This document shows, in pieces, positions 32,658-41,373 of a stretch of 43,583 nt of DNA. Source of the DNA: Lysobacter sp. ISL-50 (GTDB lineage: Bacteria > Pseudomonadota > Gammaproteobacteria > Xanthomonadales > Xanthomonadaceae). Made by a program: the position numbers and the translations under genes. Each line of letters starts with the position of its first letter. Positions within the stretch are counted from its first letter, which is position 1. A model generated the notes under the pieces. It saw only the letters and a list, made by a program, of their open reading frames with translations. It did no database searches and had not been told where the DNA came from. The stretch covers positions 1 through 43,583 of the forward strand of contig NZ_JAGGRI010000044.1 in assembly GCF_018612875.1 (NCBI RefSeq), in the 5' to 3' direction.

Positions 32658-33950
32658 ATGATCCGACGACTGATCACCACCGCCAGTCTCTCGGCCGTGA
32701 GCGCCATGGCCTCGCGCGGGGCGATCTTCGCCGGCGTGCTGCTGGTCGCCGGTTTGCTGGGGCCGCGGGCGTTCGGCCAGTTCACCCTGATCCAGACCAC
32801 GGCGCTGTTGTTCACCACGTTCTGCGCGCTCAGCCTGGGGCAGATGGCGACCAAGATCGTCGCCGAAGCCCTGCAGGGTTCGCGCGAGCGCATGGCGGTG
32901 GCGTGGTCGGTGTCGTACGGCTCGGCGTTGCTGATCTCGCTGGTGTTCGCGGTGGCGATCGTGGCGCTGTCGCCGCTGGTGGCGCGCTACGTCGGCCACG
33001 ACCCCGCGCTCACGCCGGTGTACGCCAGCTCCAGCCTGCTGGTGCTGGCGGGCTTTCTCACCGCGATCCAGAACGGCGTCGCCCTGGCCGTGGGCCGGGT
33101 CAAGGAACAGGCCTGGGCCAACCTGCTCAGCGCGCCGATCGCCTTCGCGATCATGGTGCTGGCGGCGTTTCAGCGCGATCTGCATTGGGCGATGTACGGC
33201 TACATCGCCTCGCAGATGGTGATCGCCGTCGGCCAGGAGCGCAGCCTGCGCCGCTACCGCCGCGAACACGGCCTGAGGTTGTCGCTGCGCGCGACCACGC
33301 GCGCGGACTGGTCGGTGCTGTGGCGGCTCGGCCTGCCCTCGTCGCTGGCCGGATTGCTGACCGTGCCGGCGATGTGGCTGGTGATGGTGATGCTCTCGCA
33401 CACCGCCGACGGCGCCACCGACCTGGGCCATTTCGCCCTCGGCAATCAGGCCCGCTCGATCCTGCTGTTCGGCATCGGCGTGGTCGCCAATGCCGCGCTG
33501 CCGATGCTGTCCTCGGCGCTGGCTCAGGGCGATCGCCACGGAGCCTCGACGGTGCTGCGTCATTCAATGGCGCTGCTGCTGGCGATCACCGGCGGCATCG
33601 CCGTGCTGGCCGCGCTGGCGGCGCCGCCGTTGATCCGCGCGCTGGCGCCAGCCTATGCCGGCTCGGTGGAACCGCTGCAGTGGCTGCTGGCCTCGGTGGT
33701 GGCGACCGCGCCGACCACGATCCTGATGCGCAAGGCCACCGCCGACGGCCGCCCGTCGATCCTGCTCGCCGGCAACGCGGTGTTCTGCGTGGTCCTGCTG
33801 GCCACCGCCGCGGTCGCCCTGCATCTGCGCGGCGGCGCGACCGGCCTGGCGTTCGCGTACTTCCTCGCCTCGCTGATGCAGCTACTGACTTTCGCCCTGT
33901 TCAACCGAAACGAGCTGCGCTGGAAGGCGCTGGCCCGGAGCAATTCATGA
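32658..33950 (+). CDS. wzx: Oligosaccharide flippase (Wzx-like, MOP superfamily)
   Basis: The protein has 430 residues with 12 predicted membrane segments and few polar residues. The start (ASRGAIFAGVLLVAGLLGPRAFGQFTLIQ) and the inner repeat (FALGNQARSILLFGIGVVANAALPMLSSAL) are typical of polysaccharide transporters that flip undecaprenyl-linked repeat units to the periplasm. It begins 31 bases after wecC and ends in an ATGA overlap with the first acyltransferase gene. Sequence within this family is too variable to state the sugar. Confidence 0.88.
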   Translation: MIRRLITTASLSAVSAMASRGAIFAGVLLVAGLLGPRAFGQFTLIQTTALLFTTFCALSLGQMATKIVAEALQGSRERMAVAWSVSYGSALLISLVFAVAIVALSPLVARYVGHDPALTPVYASSSLLVLAGFLTAIQNGVALAVGRVKEQAWANLLSAPIAFAIMVLAAFQRDLHWAMYGYIASQMVIAVGQERSLRRYRREHGLRLSLRATTRADWSVLWRLGLPSSLAGLLTVPAMWLVMVMLSHTADGATDLGHFALGNQARSILLFGIGVVANAALPMLSSALAQGDRHGASTVLRHSMALLLAITGGIAVLAALAAPPLIRALAPAYAGSVEPLQWLLASVVATAPTTILMRKATADGRPSILLAGNAVFCVVLLATAAVALHLRGGATGLAFAYFLASLMQLLTFALFNRNELRWKALARSNS

Positions 33951-34468
33951 GCGTCGCCCGCCTGTTGAAGAAAACCGTGGTCCTGGGTGCGATTCGCATC
34001 GGCTGGCTGATCAAGCCGGGCCTGGTCACGCGTCTGTACACCTGGTACCTGAAGTCGGAGGGCGCGCGCATCGACGGCCTGCCCAACTATCTGTCGGCCA
34101 AGATCTGGTTCGACGGCACCGACTACTCGCTGATCACCCTCGGCGAGGGCTGCACGATTTCCAGCAACGTGCGCATCCTGACCCACGACGCGGCGATCAA
34201 CACCGTCGCGAAGGAACTCGGGCTGTATTTCGATCCGCCGGAAATCCGCGTCAAGCCGGTGTCGATCGGCCGCTACAGCTTCGTCGGCACCGGCTCGATC
34301 ATCATGCCCGGCTGCGACATCGGCGCGGGCTGCATCATCGGCGCCGGCAGCGTCGTGCGCGGCAAGATTCCGCCGCTGAGCATCGTCGTCGGCAGTCCCG
34401 GCCAGGTGGTCGGCTCGGTCAGCGACTACGTCGGCAAGCTGTATCCCGACCGGCTGCGCGCGGGCTGA
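33947..34468 (+). CDS. Hexapeptide-repeat acyltransferase (first of two)
   Basis: The protein has 173 residues. A basic, amphipathic N-terminus precedes left-handed beta-helix repeats, clearest at VSIGRYSFVGTGSIIMPGCD and IGAGCIIGAGSVVRGKI (about 105-145). The closing IVVGSPGQVVGSV is the usual cap of WbbJ/CysE-type O-acetyltransferases; RILTHDAAIN carries the likely catalytic histidine (about 76). It probably adds an acetyl group to a sugar of the repeat unit from acetyl-CoA. It overlaps the flippase by four bases and is 9 bases from the next acyltransferase. Confidence 0.87.
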   Translation: MSVARLLKKTVVLGAIRIGWLIKPGLVTRLYTWYLKSEGARIDGLPNYLSAKIWFDGTDYSLITLGEGCTISSNVRILTHDAAINTVAKELGLYFDPPEIRVKPVSIGRYSFVGTGSIIMPGCDIGAGCIIGAGSVVRGKIPPLSIVVGSPGQVVGSVSDYVGKLYPDRLRAG

Positions 34469-34477
34469 GGCGCCGGC

Positions 34478-35011
34478 ATGTCCGCCCTGTCCAAGACCTG
34501 CTACGTGTTCGCGCGCACTTTGTCGGCGTTCGGCCTGCCCGGCCTGCGCGGGCTGCGCACGCGCGTGTACCGCTGGCATTTCCGCGCCGAACGCATGAGC
34601 GTGTCGGACCGGGTGATGGTGGTCGCCGCGCACCGCAGCGAGCACGCCGCGATCGCCTTCGGTCGCGGCGTCGAGCTGGGCGCCGATGCCTACATCGACT
34701 ACTCCGGCGGAGTACAGGTCGGCGATCACGTCGCCATTTCCGAAAGCGCGAAGATCTTCACGCACAACCACGTCGTGCGCAGCGGCCATGCCGACTGGCA
34801 TCGCAATCCGATCGAGTTCTCGCCGCTGCGGATCGAGGACTTCGCCTGGGTCGGCGCCGGCGCCATCGTGCTGCCGCGGGTGAAGCGCATCGGCCGCGGC
34901 GCCATCGTCGGCGCCGGCGCGGTGCTGGCCGAGGACGTGCCGGATTTCGCCGTGTACGCCGGCAATCCCGCGCGCGAGATCTTCCGTCGCGACATCGACG
35001 GCGCGGGCTAG
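34478..35011 (+). CDS. Hexapeptide-repeat acyltransferase (second of two)
   Basis: The protein has 177 residues. Beta-helix repeats run from about 60 to 160 (IAFGRGVELGADAYIDYSGG, then FAWVGAGAIVLPRVKRIGRG, then AIVGAGAVLAEDVPDFAVYA), with KIFTHNHVVRSGH holding the catalytic histidines. The cap AGNPAREIFRR is standard for sugar O-acetyltransferases of the WbbJ/NodL group. It differs strongly from the first acyltransferase, so the two likely modify different positions. A strong AGGAGG lies at its end, serving the polymerase gene. Confidence 0.87.
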   Translation: MSALSKTCYVFARTLSAFGLPGLRGLRTRVYRWHFRAERMSVSDRVMVVAAHRSEHAAIAFGRGVELGADAYIDYSGGVQVGDHVAISESAKIFTHNHVVRSGHADWHRNPIEFSPLRIEDFAWVGAGAIVLPRVKRIGRGAIVGAGAVLAEDVPDFAVYAGNPAREIFRRDIDGAG

Positions 35012-35023
35012 GAGGACGACGGC

Positions 35024-36355
35024 ATGGCGATCCTCTACTTCGTGTTCTTCATCGGCCTGGTGATGCTGGCGTTCACGCGCATCGGCGGCCGGCTCGACCG
35101 CTTGTTCGTCAACCCGATCCTGGTCTTCATCCTCACCGTCGCCTTCATCTACGGCTTCATTCCGTGGCTGAAGGATTTGCATCAGGTCCAGACCTACCCG
35201 TTCTACTACTCCTTCGACGCCAAACTGGCGGCGCTGATGTTCTCGCTGGTGTTCTGTCTGTCCGGCATCGCCGGTTATGCCTCCGCCGGCGGCCTGAGCC
35301 GGCCGGTGCTGCCGCAGGTGCGCAGCCTGACCCGGCGCGAGCGCCGCCGCGTGCTGGTGCTGGTCGGGATTCCGGCGATGTGCGCGGTGATCTACCTGGC
35401 GCGCACGGTGGCCAGCTACGACCTGGCCGACTACATGAAGGACCGCATCATGATCCGCCGCGGCATGGGCCCGGCGGTGGTGCTGGCGTTCGCGGCGATC
35501 TGCTACTGCGCGATCCTGGTCACCAACTACCTCGCCTCGCGCCGCACCGACGGCCCGCCGCTGGCGCGCTGGCGATTGCTGCCGATCGGCGGCGTGGTGC
35601 TGGTGGTGGCGGTGGCGTTCGTGGCGATGGGCAACCGCAACTTCGTCTTCATCCTGATCGCGATCCTGCTGCTGGCCTCGCTGTCGATCTACCGCGGCGA
35701 AATCGGCCGCGCGCTGATGCTGCTGCCGCTGCTGCTGATCATCGCCCTGGGCCTTTCGGCCTGGGCCAAGGTGCGCACCACGCTCGACAGCGCCGACAGC
35801 TCCAGCCTCACCAGCGAAGGCCCGGTGCAGTTGCTGGTGTACGGCCTCAATGGCGCCTTCGGCAATGCCGAGAACCTGACCTGGCTTGCGCAGAACGATT
35901 CGCGCTGGGACTTCGTCTACGGCGAGACCGTGTTCGCCGCCGCGGTCAATCCGATCCCGCGCGCGCTGTGGCCGGACAAGCCCTTCGGCGGCGGCCCGGC
36001 GCTGCGCAACATGATCTATCCGGGCAGCTACACCCTGGAAGGCGAAAAACTCACCTCCTACACCACCGGCCTGCCGACCGAGGGCTACATGAACTTCGGC
36101 CTGTTGGGACTGATCGCGTTCGGCGCGGTCAACGGCGCCTGCCTGGCCGGCATCCGCAAGGTCTATGCGCGCCGGCGCGTGGTCACGCCGGTCGGCGTGG
36201 TGATCTACAGCTTCTCGATCTTCATGTTCTCTTCCGGATTTCTCTACATGGAACTGCTCGGCGGCTGGAGCCGTTATTTCATCACCCTGCTGTTGCTGTA
36301 CGCCGTCACCTGGGTCGGCAACCGCCCCATCCGCATGCGCGGAGCCATGGCATGA
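35024..36355 (+). CDS. wzy: O-antigen/exopolysaccharide polymerase (Wzy-like)
   Basis: The protein has 443 residues with about 10-11 membrane segments and one large periplasmic loop (about 255-340), which includes FVYGETVFAAAVNPIPRALWP and a YTTGLPTEGYMNFGLLG turn. This topology and context fit the oligosaccharide-repeat polymerase family, which joins lipid-linked units into the long polymer in the periplasm. Primary sequence alone is weakly diagnostic. AGGAGG at 35011-35016 is a strong ribosome-binding site. The end overlaps the next gene by ATGA. Confidence 0.8.
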   Translation: MAILYFVFFIGLVMLAFTRIGGRLDRLFVNPILVFILTVAFIYGFIPWLKDLHQVQTYPFYYSFDAKLAALMFSLVFCLSGIAGYASAGGLSRPVLPQVRSLTRRERRRVLVLVGIPAMCAVIYLARTVASYDLADYMKDRIMIRRGMGPAVVLAFAAICYCAILVTNYLASRRTDGPPLARWRLLPIGGVVLVVAVAFVAMGNRNFVFILIAILLLASLSIYRGEIGRALMLLPLLLIIALGLSAWAKVRTTLDSADSSSLTSEGPVQLLVYGLNGAFGNAENLTWLAQNDSRWDFVYGETVFAAAVNPIPRALWPDKPFGGGPALRNMIYPGSYTLEGEKLTSYTTGLPTEGYMNFGLLGLIAFGAVNGACLAGIRKVYARRRVVTPVGVVIYSFSIFMFSSGFLYMELLGGWSRYFITLLLLYAVTWVGNRPIRMRGAMA

Positions 36356-37449
36356 ACGCGATCATCCTGGGACAAGGCAATCCCTATCTGAAGAATCCGT
36401 ACCTGAGCAAGTTGTCGAAGGTGCTCGACAGCGCGCGCATTCCGTACGAATTCTGGATCTGGAGCCGCGACAAGCAAAACGCCGACCTGCCCAAGGTCAA
36501 GGTGCTGCTGAGCTTCGGCTCGTGGGGCGGCGGCGCGGTCAACGCGCTGGGCTACGCGCTGTGGATGGCGTGGCTGACCGTGCGCGTGTTCTTCCAGCCG
36601 CGCGCCGGTGTGTACTTCTGCTCGCGCCTGGACGCGGCGCTGCCGTGCGCCATCGTCGCCTCGCTGCGGCGCTGCCGGTTCGTGTTCCTGGATCGCGACA
36701 AGCTGTCCAAGAGCTACGCCTGGCCGGCGCCGGTCAAGCGCGCGATCGAGGCGATCGAACGCTTCATCGGCCGCAAAGCTTCGCTGCACGTGGTCCCGGG
36801 CGCCTCGCGCGCCGACGGCAACGACGGCGACAACGTGCGGATCGTGCGCAACACGCCGCACAGCGACGTGATCACCCGCGCTCGCCAGATGGCGGCGGCG
36901 CGGCCGTATCGCGACGGCCGCCTGCGGGTGCTCGTCAGCGGCCTGATCTCGCCCGAGCGCGGCGCGCGGATGATGCGCGAAGCGATGGAAGCCACCGCCG
37001 GCCGCATCGAATTCGTCGGCGCCGGGCGCCTGCTCGGCGAGGACGCGCAGAGTCTGGCCCAGCAGATGGGTTCGAACTACCGCGGCATCGTCAGCAACGA
37101 AGACGCGCTGGCGATGCTGCTCAGCGCCGACGTGGTGCTGGCGTTCTACGATCCGGCGCTGGAGATCAACCGCCTGGCCGAGCCGAACAAATGGTTCGAC
37201 TGCGCCGCGCTGGAAATTCCGTTCTTCACCAATCCCGGCCTGTCCACCTCCGCCCCGTTCGAACAGGCCCATGCCTGCTTTATGGTCGAGTACGGCGACG
37301 GCGCGCGACTGGCGCAAGACCTGCTGCGCATCGACGCCGACCGCTCACTGCTGGATCAGCGCCGCGAGGGCCTGCGGCAACTTCGCTACGAGGCCTGGGA
37401 CACGGCGATGGCGCGCGTGGTCGCCGAATGCGCGCAGCTGCCGCCATGA
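36352..37449 (+). CDS. Glycosyltransferase, probably GT-B fold
   Basis: The protein has 365 residues. No signal; one hydrophobic segment near 68-85 that may lie on the membrane face. A Rossmann-like C-terminal half starts with LRVLVSGLISPERGARMMRE (about 199-218), followed by IEFVGAGRLL and LLSADVVLAFYDPALEINRL and EPNKWFDCAALEIPFF, the pattern by which GT4-like enzymes hold the sugar nucleotide. Donor and acceptor cannot be read. It overlaps the polymerase gene. It is one of only two transferases in the locus besides the initiating WecA domain. Confidence 0.8.
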   Translation: MNAIILGQGNPYLKNPYLSKLSKVLDSARIPYEFWIWSRDKQNADLPKVKVLLSFGSWGGGAVNALGYALWMAWLTVRVFFQPRAGVYFCSRLDAALPCAIVASLRRCRFVFLDRDKLSKSYAWPAPVKRAIEAIERFIGRKASLHVVPGASRADGNDGDNVRIVRNTPHSDVITRARQMAAARPYRDGRLRVLVSGLISPERGARMMREAMEATAGRIEFVGAGRLLGEDAQSLAQQMGSNYRGIVSNEDALAMLLSADVVLAFYDPALEINRLAEPNKWFDCAALEIPFFTNPGLSTSAPFEQAHACFMVEYGDGARLAQDLLRIDADRSLLDQRREGLRQLRYEAWDTAMARVVAECAQLPP

Positions 37450-37532
37450 ACCTCGCAACCCATCACACCGCAACACGCTCCGCGCTCCGTGCCTGAGCTC
37501 CCCTCCCCCGCATTCAACGCATCGGAACCGCC

Positions 37533-39680
37533 ATGCAACAAGTCCTGCAAAACCTGCGCGACGGCAGCACTGAAGTCGCCGACGTCCCCGCTCCCGCGCT
37601 GCGCCGCGGGCATCTGCTGATCCGCAGCCACGTCACCCTGGTTTCGGCCGGCACCGAGCGCATGCTGGTCGAGTTCGGCAAGGCCAACATGCTGCAGAAG
37701 GCGCGCCAGCAACCGGACAAGGTGCGCATGGTGCTGGAGAAGATCCGCACCGACGGTCTGGCGCCGACGCTCGACGCGGTGCGCAGCAAGCTCGATCAAC
37801 CGCTGGCGCTGGGCTATTGCAACGTCGGCACGGTGATCGGCATCGGCCCGGGCGTGACCGGGTTCGAGCTAGGCGATCGCGTCGCCTCCAACGGCAAGCA
37901 CGCCGAAGTGGTCGCGGTGCCGGTCAATCTGTGCGCGAAGATTCCGGACGAAGTGGACGACGAGTCCGCCGCGTTCACCGTGCTCAGCGCGATCGCGCTG
38001 CAGGGCATCCGTCTGGTCCAGCCCACCCTCGGCGAAACCGTGGTGGTCACCGGCCTGGGCCTGATCGGCCTGATCACCGTGCAACTGCTGCGCGCGCACG
38101 GCTGCCGCGTGCTCGGCATCGACTTCGATCCGGCCAAGCTCGCGCTGGCGCGCAGCTACGGCGCGCAGACCGTCGATCTGTCCAAGGGCGAGGACCCGCT
38201 CGCCGCCGCGCAGACGTTCTCGCGCGGACGCGGCGTCGATGCGGTGCTGATCACCGCCTCGACCAAGAGCAACGAGCCGGTCTCGCAGGCCGCGCACATG
38301 TGCCGCAAGCGCGGCCGCATCGTCCTGGTCGGCGTCACCGGCCTGGAACTGTCGCGCGCGGATTTCTACGAAAAAGAACTGTCGTTCCAGGTGTCGTGCT
38401 CGTACGGCCCGGGCCGGTACGACGCCTCCTACGAAGAACGCGGCAACGATTATCCGGTCGCCTTCGTGCGCTGGACCGAGCAACGCAACTTCGAAGCGGT
38501 GCTGGACATGATGGCCAGCCGCGCGGTCGACGCCAGCGCGCTGGTCAGCCATCGCTACGGCATCGCCGATGCCGAACAGGCCTACGGCGTGCTCGGCGGC
38601 GGCGAACCTTCACTGGGCATCATGCTCGACTATCGCCGCGGCGAAGAAATGCCCGACGACCTGATCCGGCGCAAGGTGCCGCTGCCGGCCAAGCCGGCGG
38701 TGCGCGAAGTCGCCGGCGATACCGACGGCGCCGGCGTGGCCTTCATCGGCGCCGGCAACTACGCCGGCCGCGTGCTGATCCCGGCCTTCGTCAAGTCCGG
38801 CGCCAAGCTGCACACGGTAGTGACCAACAACGGCGTCGGCAGCGTCCACTTCGGCAAGAAGTACGGTTTCCGCAACGCCAGCACCGACACCGACGCGCTG
38901 CTGCGCGACGCCAGCGTCGGCTCGGTGGTGATCGCGACCCAGCACGGCAGCCACGCCGAGCTGACCTTCAAGTCCTTGCGCCGCGGCAAGCACGTGTTCG
39001 TCGAAAAGCCGCTGTGCCTGACCTTGGAAGAACTGCAGACCATCGAGAAGGCGCACGGCGAGCAATCGGTCTACGGCACCCCGCCGGTGCTGATGGTCGG
39101 CTTCAACCGCCGCTTCGCCCCGCAGGTGAAGAAGATGCACCAACTGCTGGCCGGCGTGCGCGAACCCAAATCGTTCGTGATGACGGTCAACGCCGGCGCG
39201 ATTCCGGCCGATCACTGGACCCAGGACCCGCAACTCGGCGGCGGCCGCCTGATCGGCGAGGCCTGCCACTTCGTCGATCTGCTGCGCTTCCTCGCCGGCT
39301 CGCCGATCGTCAGCCATCAACTCACCGCGGTCGGCGACGCCAGCGGCATCCGCAGCGACCGGGTCAGCTTCACCCTGAGTTTCGCCGACGGTTCCTTCGG
39401 CACCGTGCATTACCTCGCCAACGGCCATAAGAGCTTCCCGAAGGAACGCCTGGAAGTGTTCACCGCCGGCCGCGTGCTGGCGCTGGACAACTTCCGCAAG
39501 CTGCGCGGTTACGGCTGGCCGGGTTTCAGCAAAATGAATCTGTGGAGCCAGGACAAGGGCCAGGCCGCCTGCGCCGCGGCCTTCATGCAGGCGGTGCAAG
39601 GCAAGTCGCCGCCGCCGATCCCGCCGGAAGAAATCTTCGAGGTGGCGCGGGTCACCATCGAACTGGATGCGTCGGTCTGA
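37533..39680 (+). CDS. Two-domain oxidoreductase: zinc-type MDR dehydrogenase fused to Gfo/Idh/MocA
   Basis: The protein has 715 residues. Residues 1-350 are a medium-chain dehydrogenase: FELGDRVASNGKHAE and the NAD motif VTGLGLIG (G174 onward), then DASYEERGNDYP. Residues about 400-715 are a Gfo/Idh/MocA domain: VAFIGAGNYAGRVLIPAFVK (G406 onward), VFVEKPLCLTLEEL with the conserved EKP, then GEACHFVDLLRF. Such bi-domain proteins recur in polysaccharide loci beside heparinase-like genes. It may make or modify a nucleotide sugar, for instance a keto or amino-sugar intermediate; this is inferred. The heparinase-like gene follows closely. Confidence 0.88.
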   Translation: MQQVLQNLRDGSTEVADVPAPALRRGHLLIRSHVTLVSAGTERMLVEFGKANMLQKARQQPDKVRMVLEKIRTDGLAPTLDAVRSKLDQPLALGYCNVGTVIGIGPGVTGFELGDRVASNGKHAEVVAVPVNLCAKIPDEVDDESAAFTVLSAIALQGIRLVQPTLGETVVVTGLGLIGLITVQLLRAHGCRVLGIDFDPAKLALARSYGAQTVDLSKGEDPLAAAQTFSRGRGVDAVLITASTKSNEPVSQAAHMCRKRGRIVLVGVTGLELSRADFYEKELSFQVSCSYGPGRYDASYEERGNDYPVAFVRWTEQRNFEAVLDMMASRAVDASALVSHRYGIADAEQAYGVLGGGEPSLGIMLDYRRGEEMPDDLIRRKVPLPAKPAVREVAGDTDGAGVAFIGAGNYAGRVLIPAFVKSGAKLHTVVTNNGVGSVHFGKKYGFRNASTDTDALLRDASVGSVVIATQHGSHAELTFKSLRRGKHVFVEKPLCLTLEELQTIEKAHGEQSVYGTPPVLMVGFNRRFAPQVKKMHQLLAGVREPKSFVMTVNAGAIPADHWTQDPQLGGGRLIGEACHFVDLLRFLAGSPIVSHQLTAVGDASGIRSDRVSFTLSFADGSFGTVHYLANGHKSFPKERLEVFTAGRVLALDNFRKLRGYGWPGFSKMNLWSQDKGQAACAAAFMQAVQGKSPPPIPPEEIFEVARVTIELDASV

Positions 39681-39720
39681 ATCGCATGAACGTTCTCACG
39701 CCCGCTTGCAGGTGCGCCGC

Positions 39721-41367
39721 ATGAGCATCGCTTCGCGATTGCCGCGCATGTGGCACACCGTGCGTTATCTGCGCCCGGTGCAGATCTACGGCCGCGCCTG
39801 GCATCGGCTGCACCGGCCGCGCATCGAGCACGCGCCGGCGCCGGCGCCGGCCGCCACCGACGTGCGCTGGGCGGCCTGCGCGCGCAAACCCTCGATGCTG
39901 GGCGCGAACCGCTTCCGCTTCTTGAACGACGAGCGCGAGCTGGCCGGCAACGACTGGAACAGCACCACGCTGCCCAAGCTGTGGCTGTACAACCTGCACT
40001 ACTTCGACGACCTCAACGCCGACGGCGCGCCGTCGCGCAGCCATTGGCACCGCGAGCTGATCGCGCGCTGGATCGCCGACAATCCGCCGGCCGGCGGCAA
40101 CGGCTGGGAGCCGTACTGCCTGTCGCTGCGCATCGTCAACTGGATCAAATGGCGCTGCGCCGGACAGGCTTTCGGCGATGCCGCCCGCGAGCGCTCGGCG
40201 CTGAACAGTCTGGCCACGCAGGTGCGTTTCCTGCGCCGCCGGCTCGAACGCCATCTGCTCGGCAATCACCTGTGGGCCAACTACAAGGCGCTACTGTTCG
40301 CCGGCGCGTTCTTCCAGGGCGCCGAAGCCGAGCGCTGGCGCGCGGAAGGCTTGCACGGACTGCGCCGCGAGATCGACGAGCAGATCCTCGCCGACGGCGG
40401 CCACTTCGAACGCAGCCCGATGTACCACGCGATCCTGCTCGAAGACCTGCTCGACATGGTTCAGCTCGCGCGCCTGTTCCCCGAAGCCGTGCCGCACACC
40501 GACGTGGCGCTGTGGCGCGACAAGGCCGCCGCGATGCTGCGCTGGCTGAGCGTGATGACCCATCCCGACGGCGGCATCGCCTTCTTCAACGACGCCGCGC
40601 TCGGCATCGCGGCGAATCTCGCGCAGCTGTCCGCCTACGCGCTCGCGCTCGGCATCGAAGCGCCGGCGCCGTCCGACGAAGCCCTGCAGCTGCTGCCGGA
40701 TTCGGGTTACGCGCGCCTGCAATGCGGCGACGCGGTGTTGATCGCCGACGTCGGCGACATCGGCCCGGATTATCTGCCTGGCCACGCCCATGCCGACACC
40801 CTGAGTTTCGAGCTGTCGCTGCGCGGACGCCGGGTGCTGGTCAACGCCGGCACCTCGCGCTACGACATCGGCGCCGAGCGGCTGTGGCAGCGCGGCACGT
40901 CCGCGCACAACACCATCGAGATCGACGGCCAGAATTCCTCCGAGGTGTGGAGCAGCTTCCGCGTCGCCCGCCGTGCGCGCGCGTCGGCGGTCGAACACGG
41001 CCACTTCGGCGAAGGCGCCTGGCTCGCCGCGTCACACGACGGCTATCGGCGTCTGAAGGGCCGCCCGGTGCACCATCGCCGCTGGGTGCTGCAACCCGGC
41101 GCGCTGCGCATCGAGGATCGCATCGATGGCGGGTTCGACCGCGCCGTCGCGCGTTACCGCGTGCATCCGGACATCCGCATCGAAGATCACGCCCTGCACC
41201 TGGATGCGAACTTCGGCCTGCGCTGGCGCATGGAGCCTGCGACCGAACGCACCGCGGCCAGCACGTATCACCCCGAATTCGGCCTCGGCCGCGCCTGCCG
41301 GGTCATCGAGGCGACGCTGGACCCGGCCGTCGGCAACGCGGTCGCCTTGTTCCTCTGGGATTGTTGA
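39721..41367 (+). CDS. Heparinase II/III-family protein
   Basis: The protein has 548 residues with no signal peptide. The alpha-toroid half (about 90-310) has LWLYNLHYFDDL, WEPYCLSLRIVNWIKW, GNHLWANYKALLFAG and GGHFERSPMYHAILLEDLLD. The beta-sheet half (about 330-548) begins with GYARLQCGDAVLIADVG, has GHAHADTLSFEL (354-365), LVNAGTSRYD and GTSAHNTIEIDGQNSSEVW. Family members are uronate lyases or epimerase-like. In biosynthetic loci they may trim, epimerise or edit an acidic polymer. Lack of a signal puts its location in doubt. ATG 39721 is preferred; ATG 39748 is possible. Confidence 0.9.
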   Translation: MSIASRLPRMWHTVRYLRPVQIYGRAWHRLHRPRIEHAPAPAPAATDVRWAACARKPSMLGANRFRFLNDERELAGNDWNSTTLPKLWLYNLHYFDDLNADGAPSRSHWHRELIARWIADNPPAGGNGWEPYCLSLRIVNWIKWRCAGQAFGDAARERSALNSLATQVRFLRRRLERHLLGNHLWANYKALLFAGAFFQGAEAERWRAEGLHGLRREIDEQILADGGHFERSPMYHAILLEDLLDMVQLARLFPEAVPHTDVALWRDKAAAMLRWLSVMTHPDGGIAFFNDAALGIAANLAQLSAYALALGIEAPAPSDEALQLLPDSGYARLQCGDAVLIADVGDIGPDYLPGHAHADTLSFELSLRGRRVLVNAGTSRYDIGAERLWQRGTSAHNTIEIDGQNSSEVWSSFRVARRARASAVEHGHFGEGAWLAASHDGYRRLKGRPVHHRRWVLQPGALRIEDRIDGGFDRAVARYRVHPDIRIEDHALHLDANFGLRWRMEPATERTAASTYHPEFGLGRACRVIEATLDPAVGNAVALFLWDC

Positions 41368-41373
41368 ACTCTC

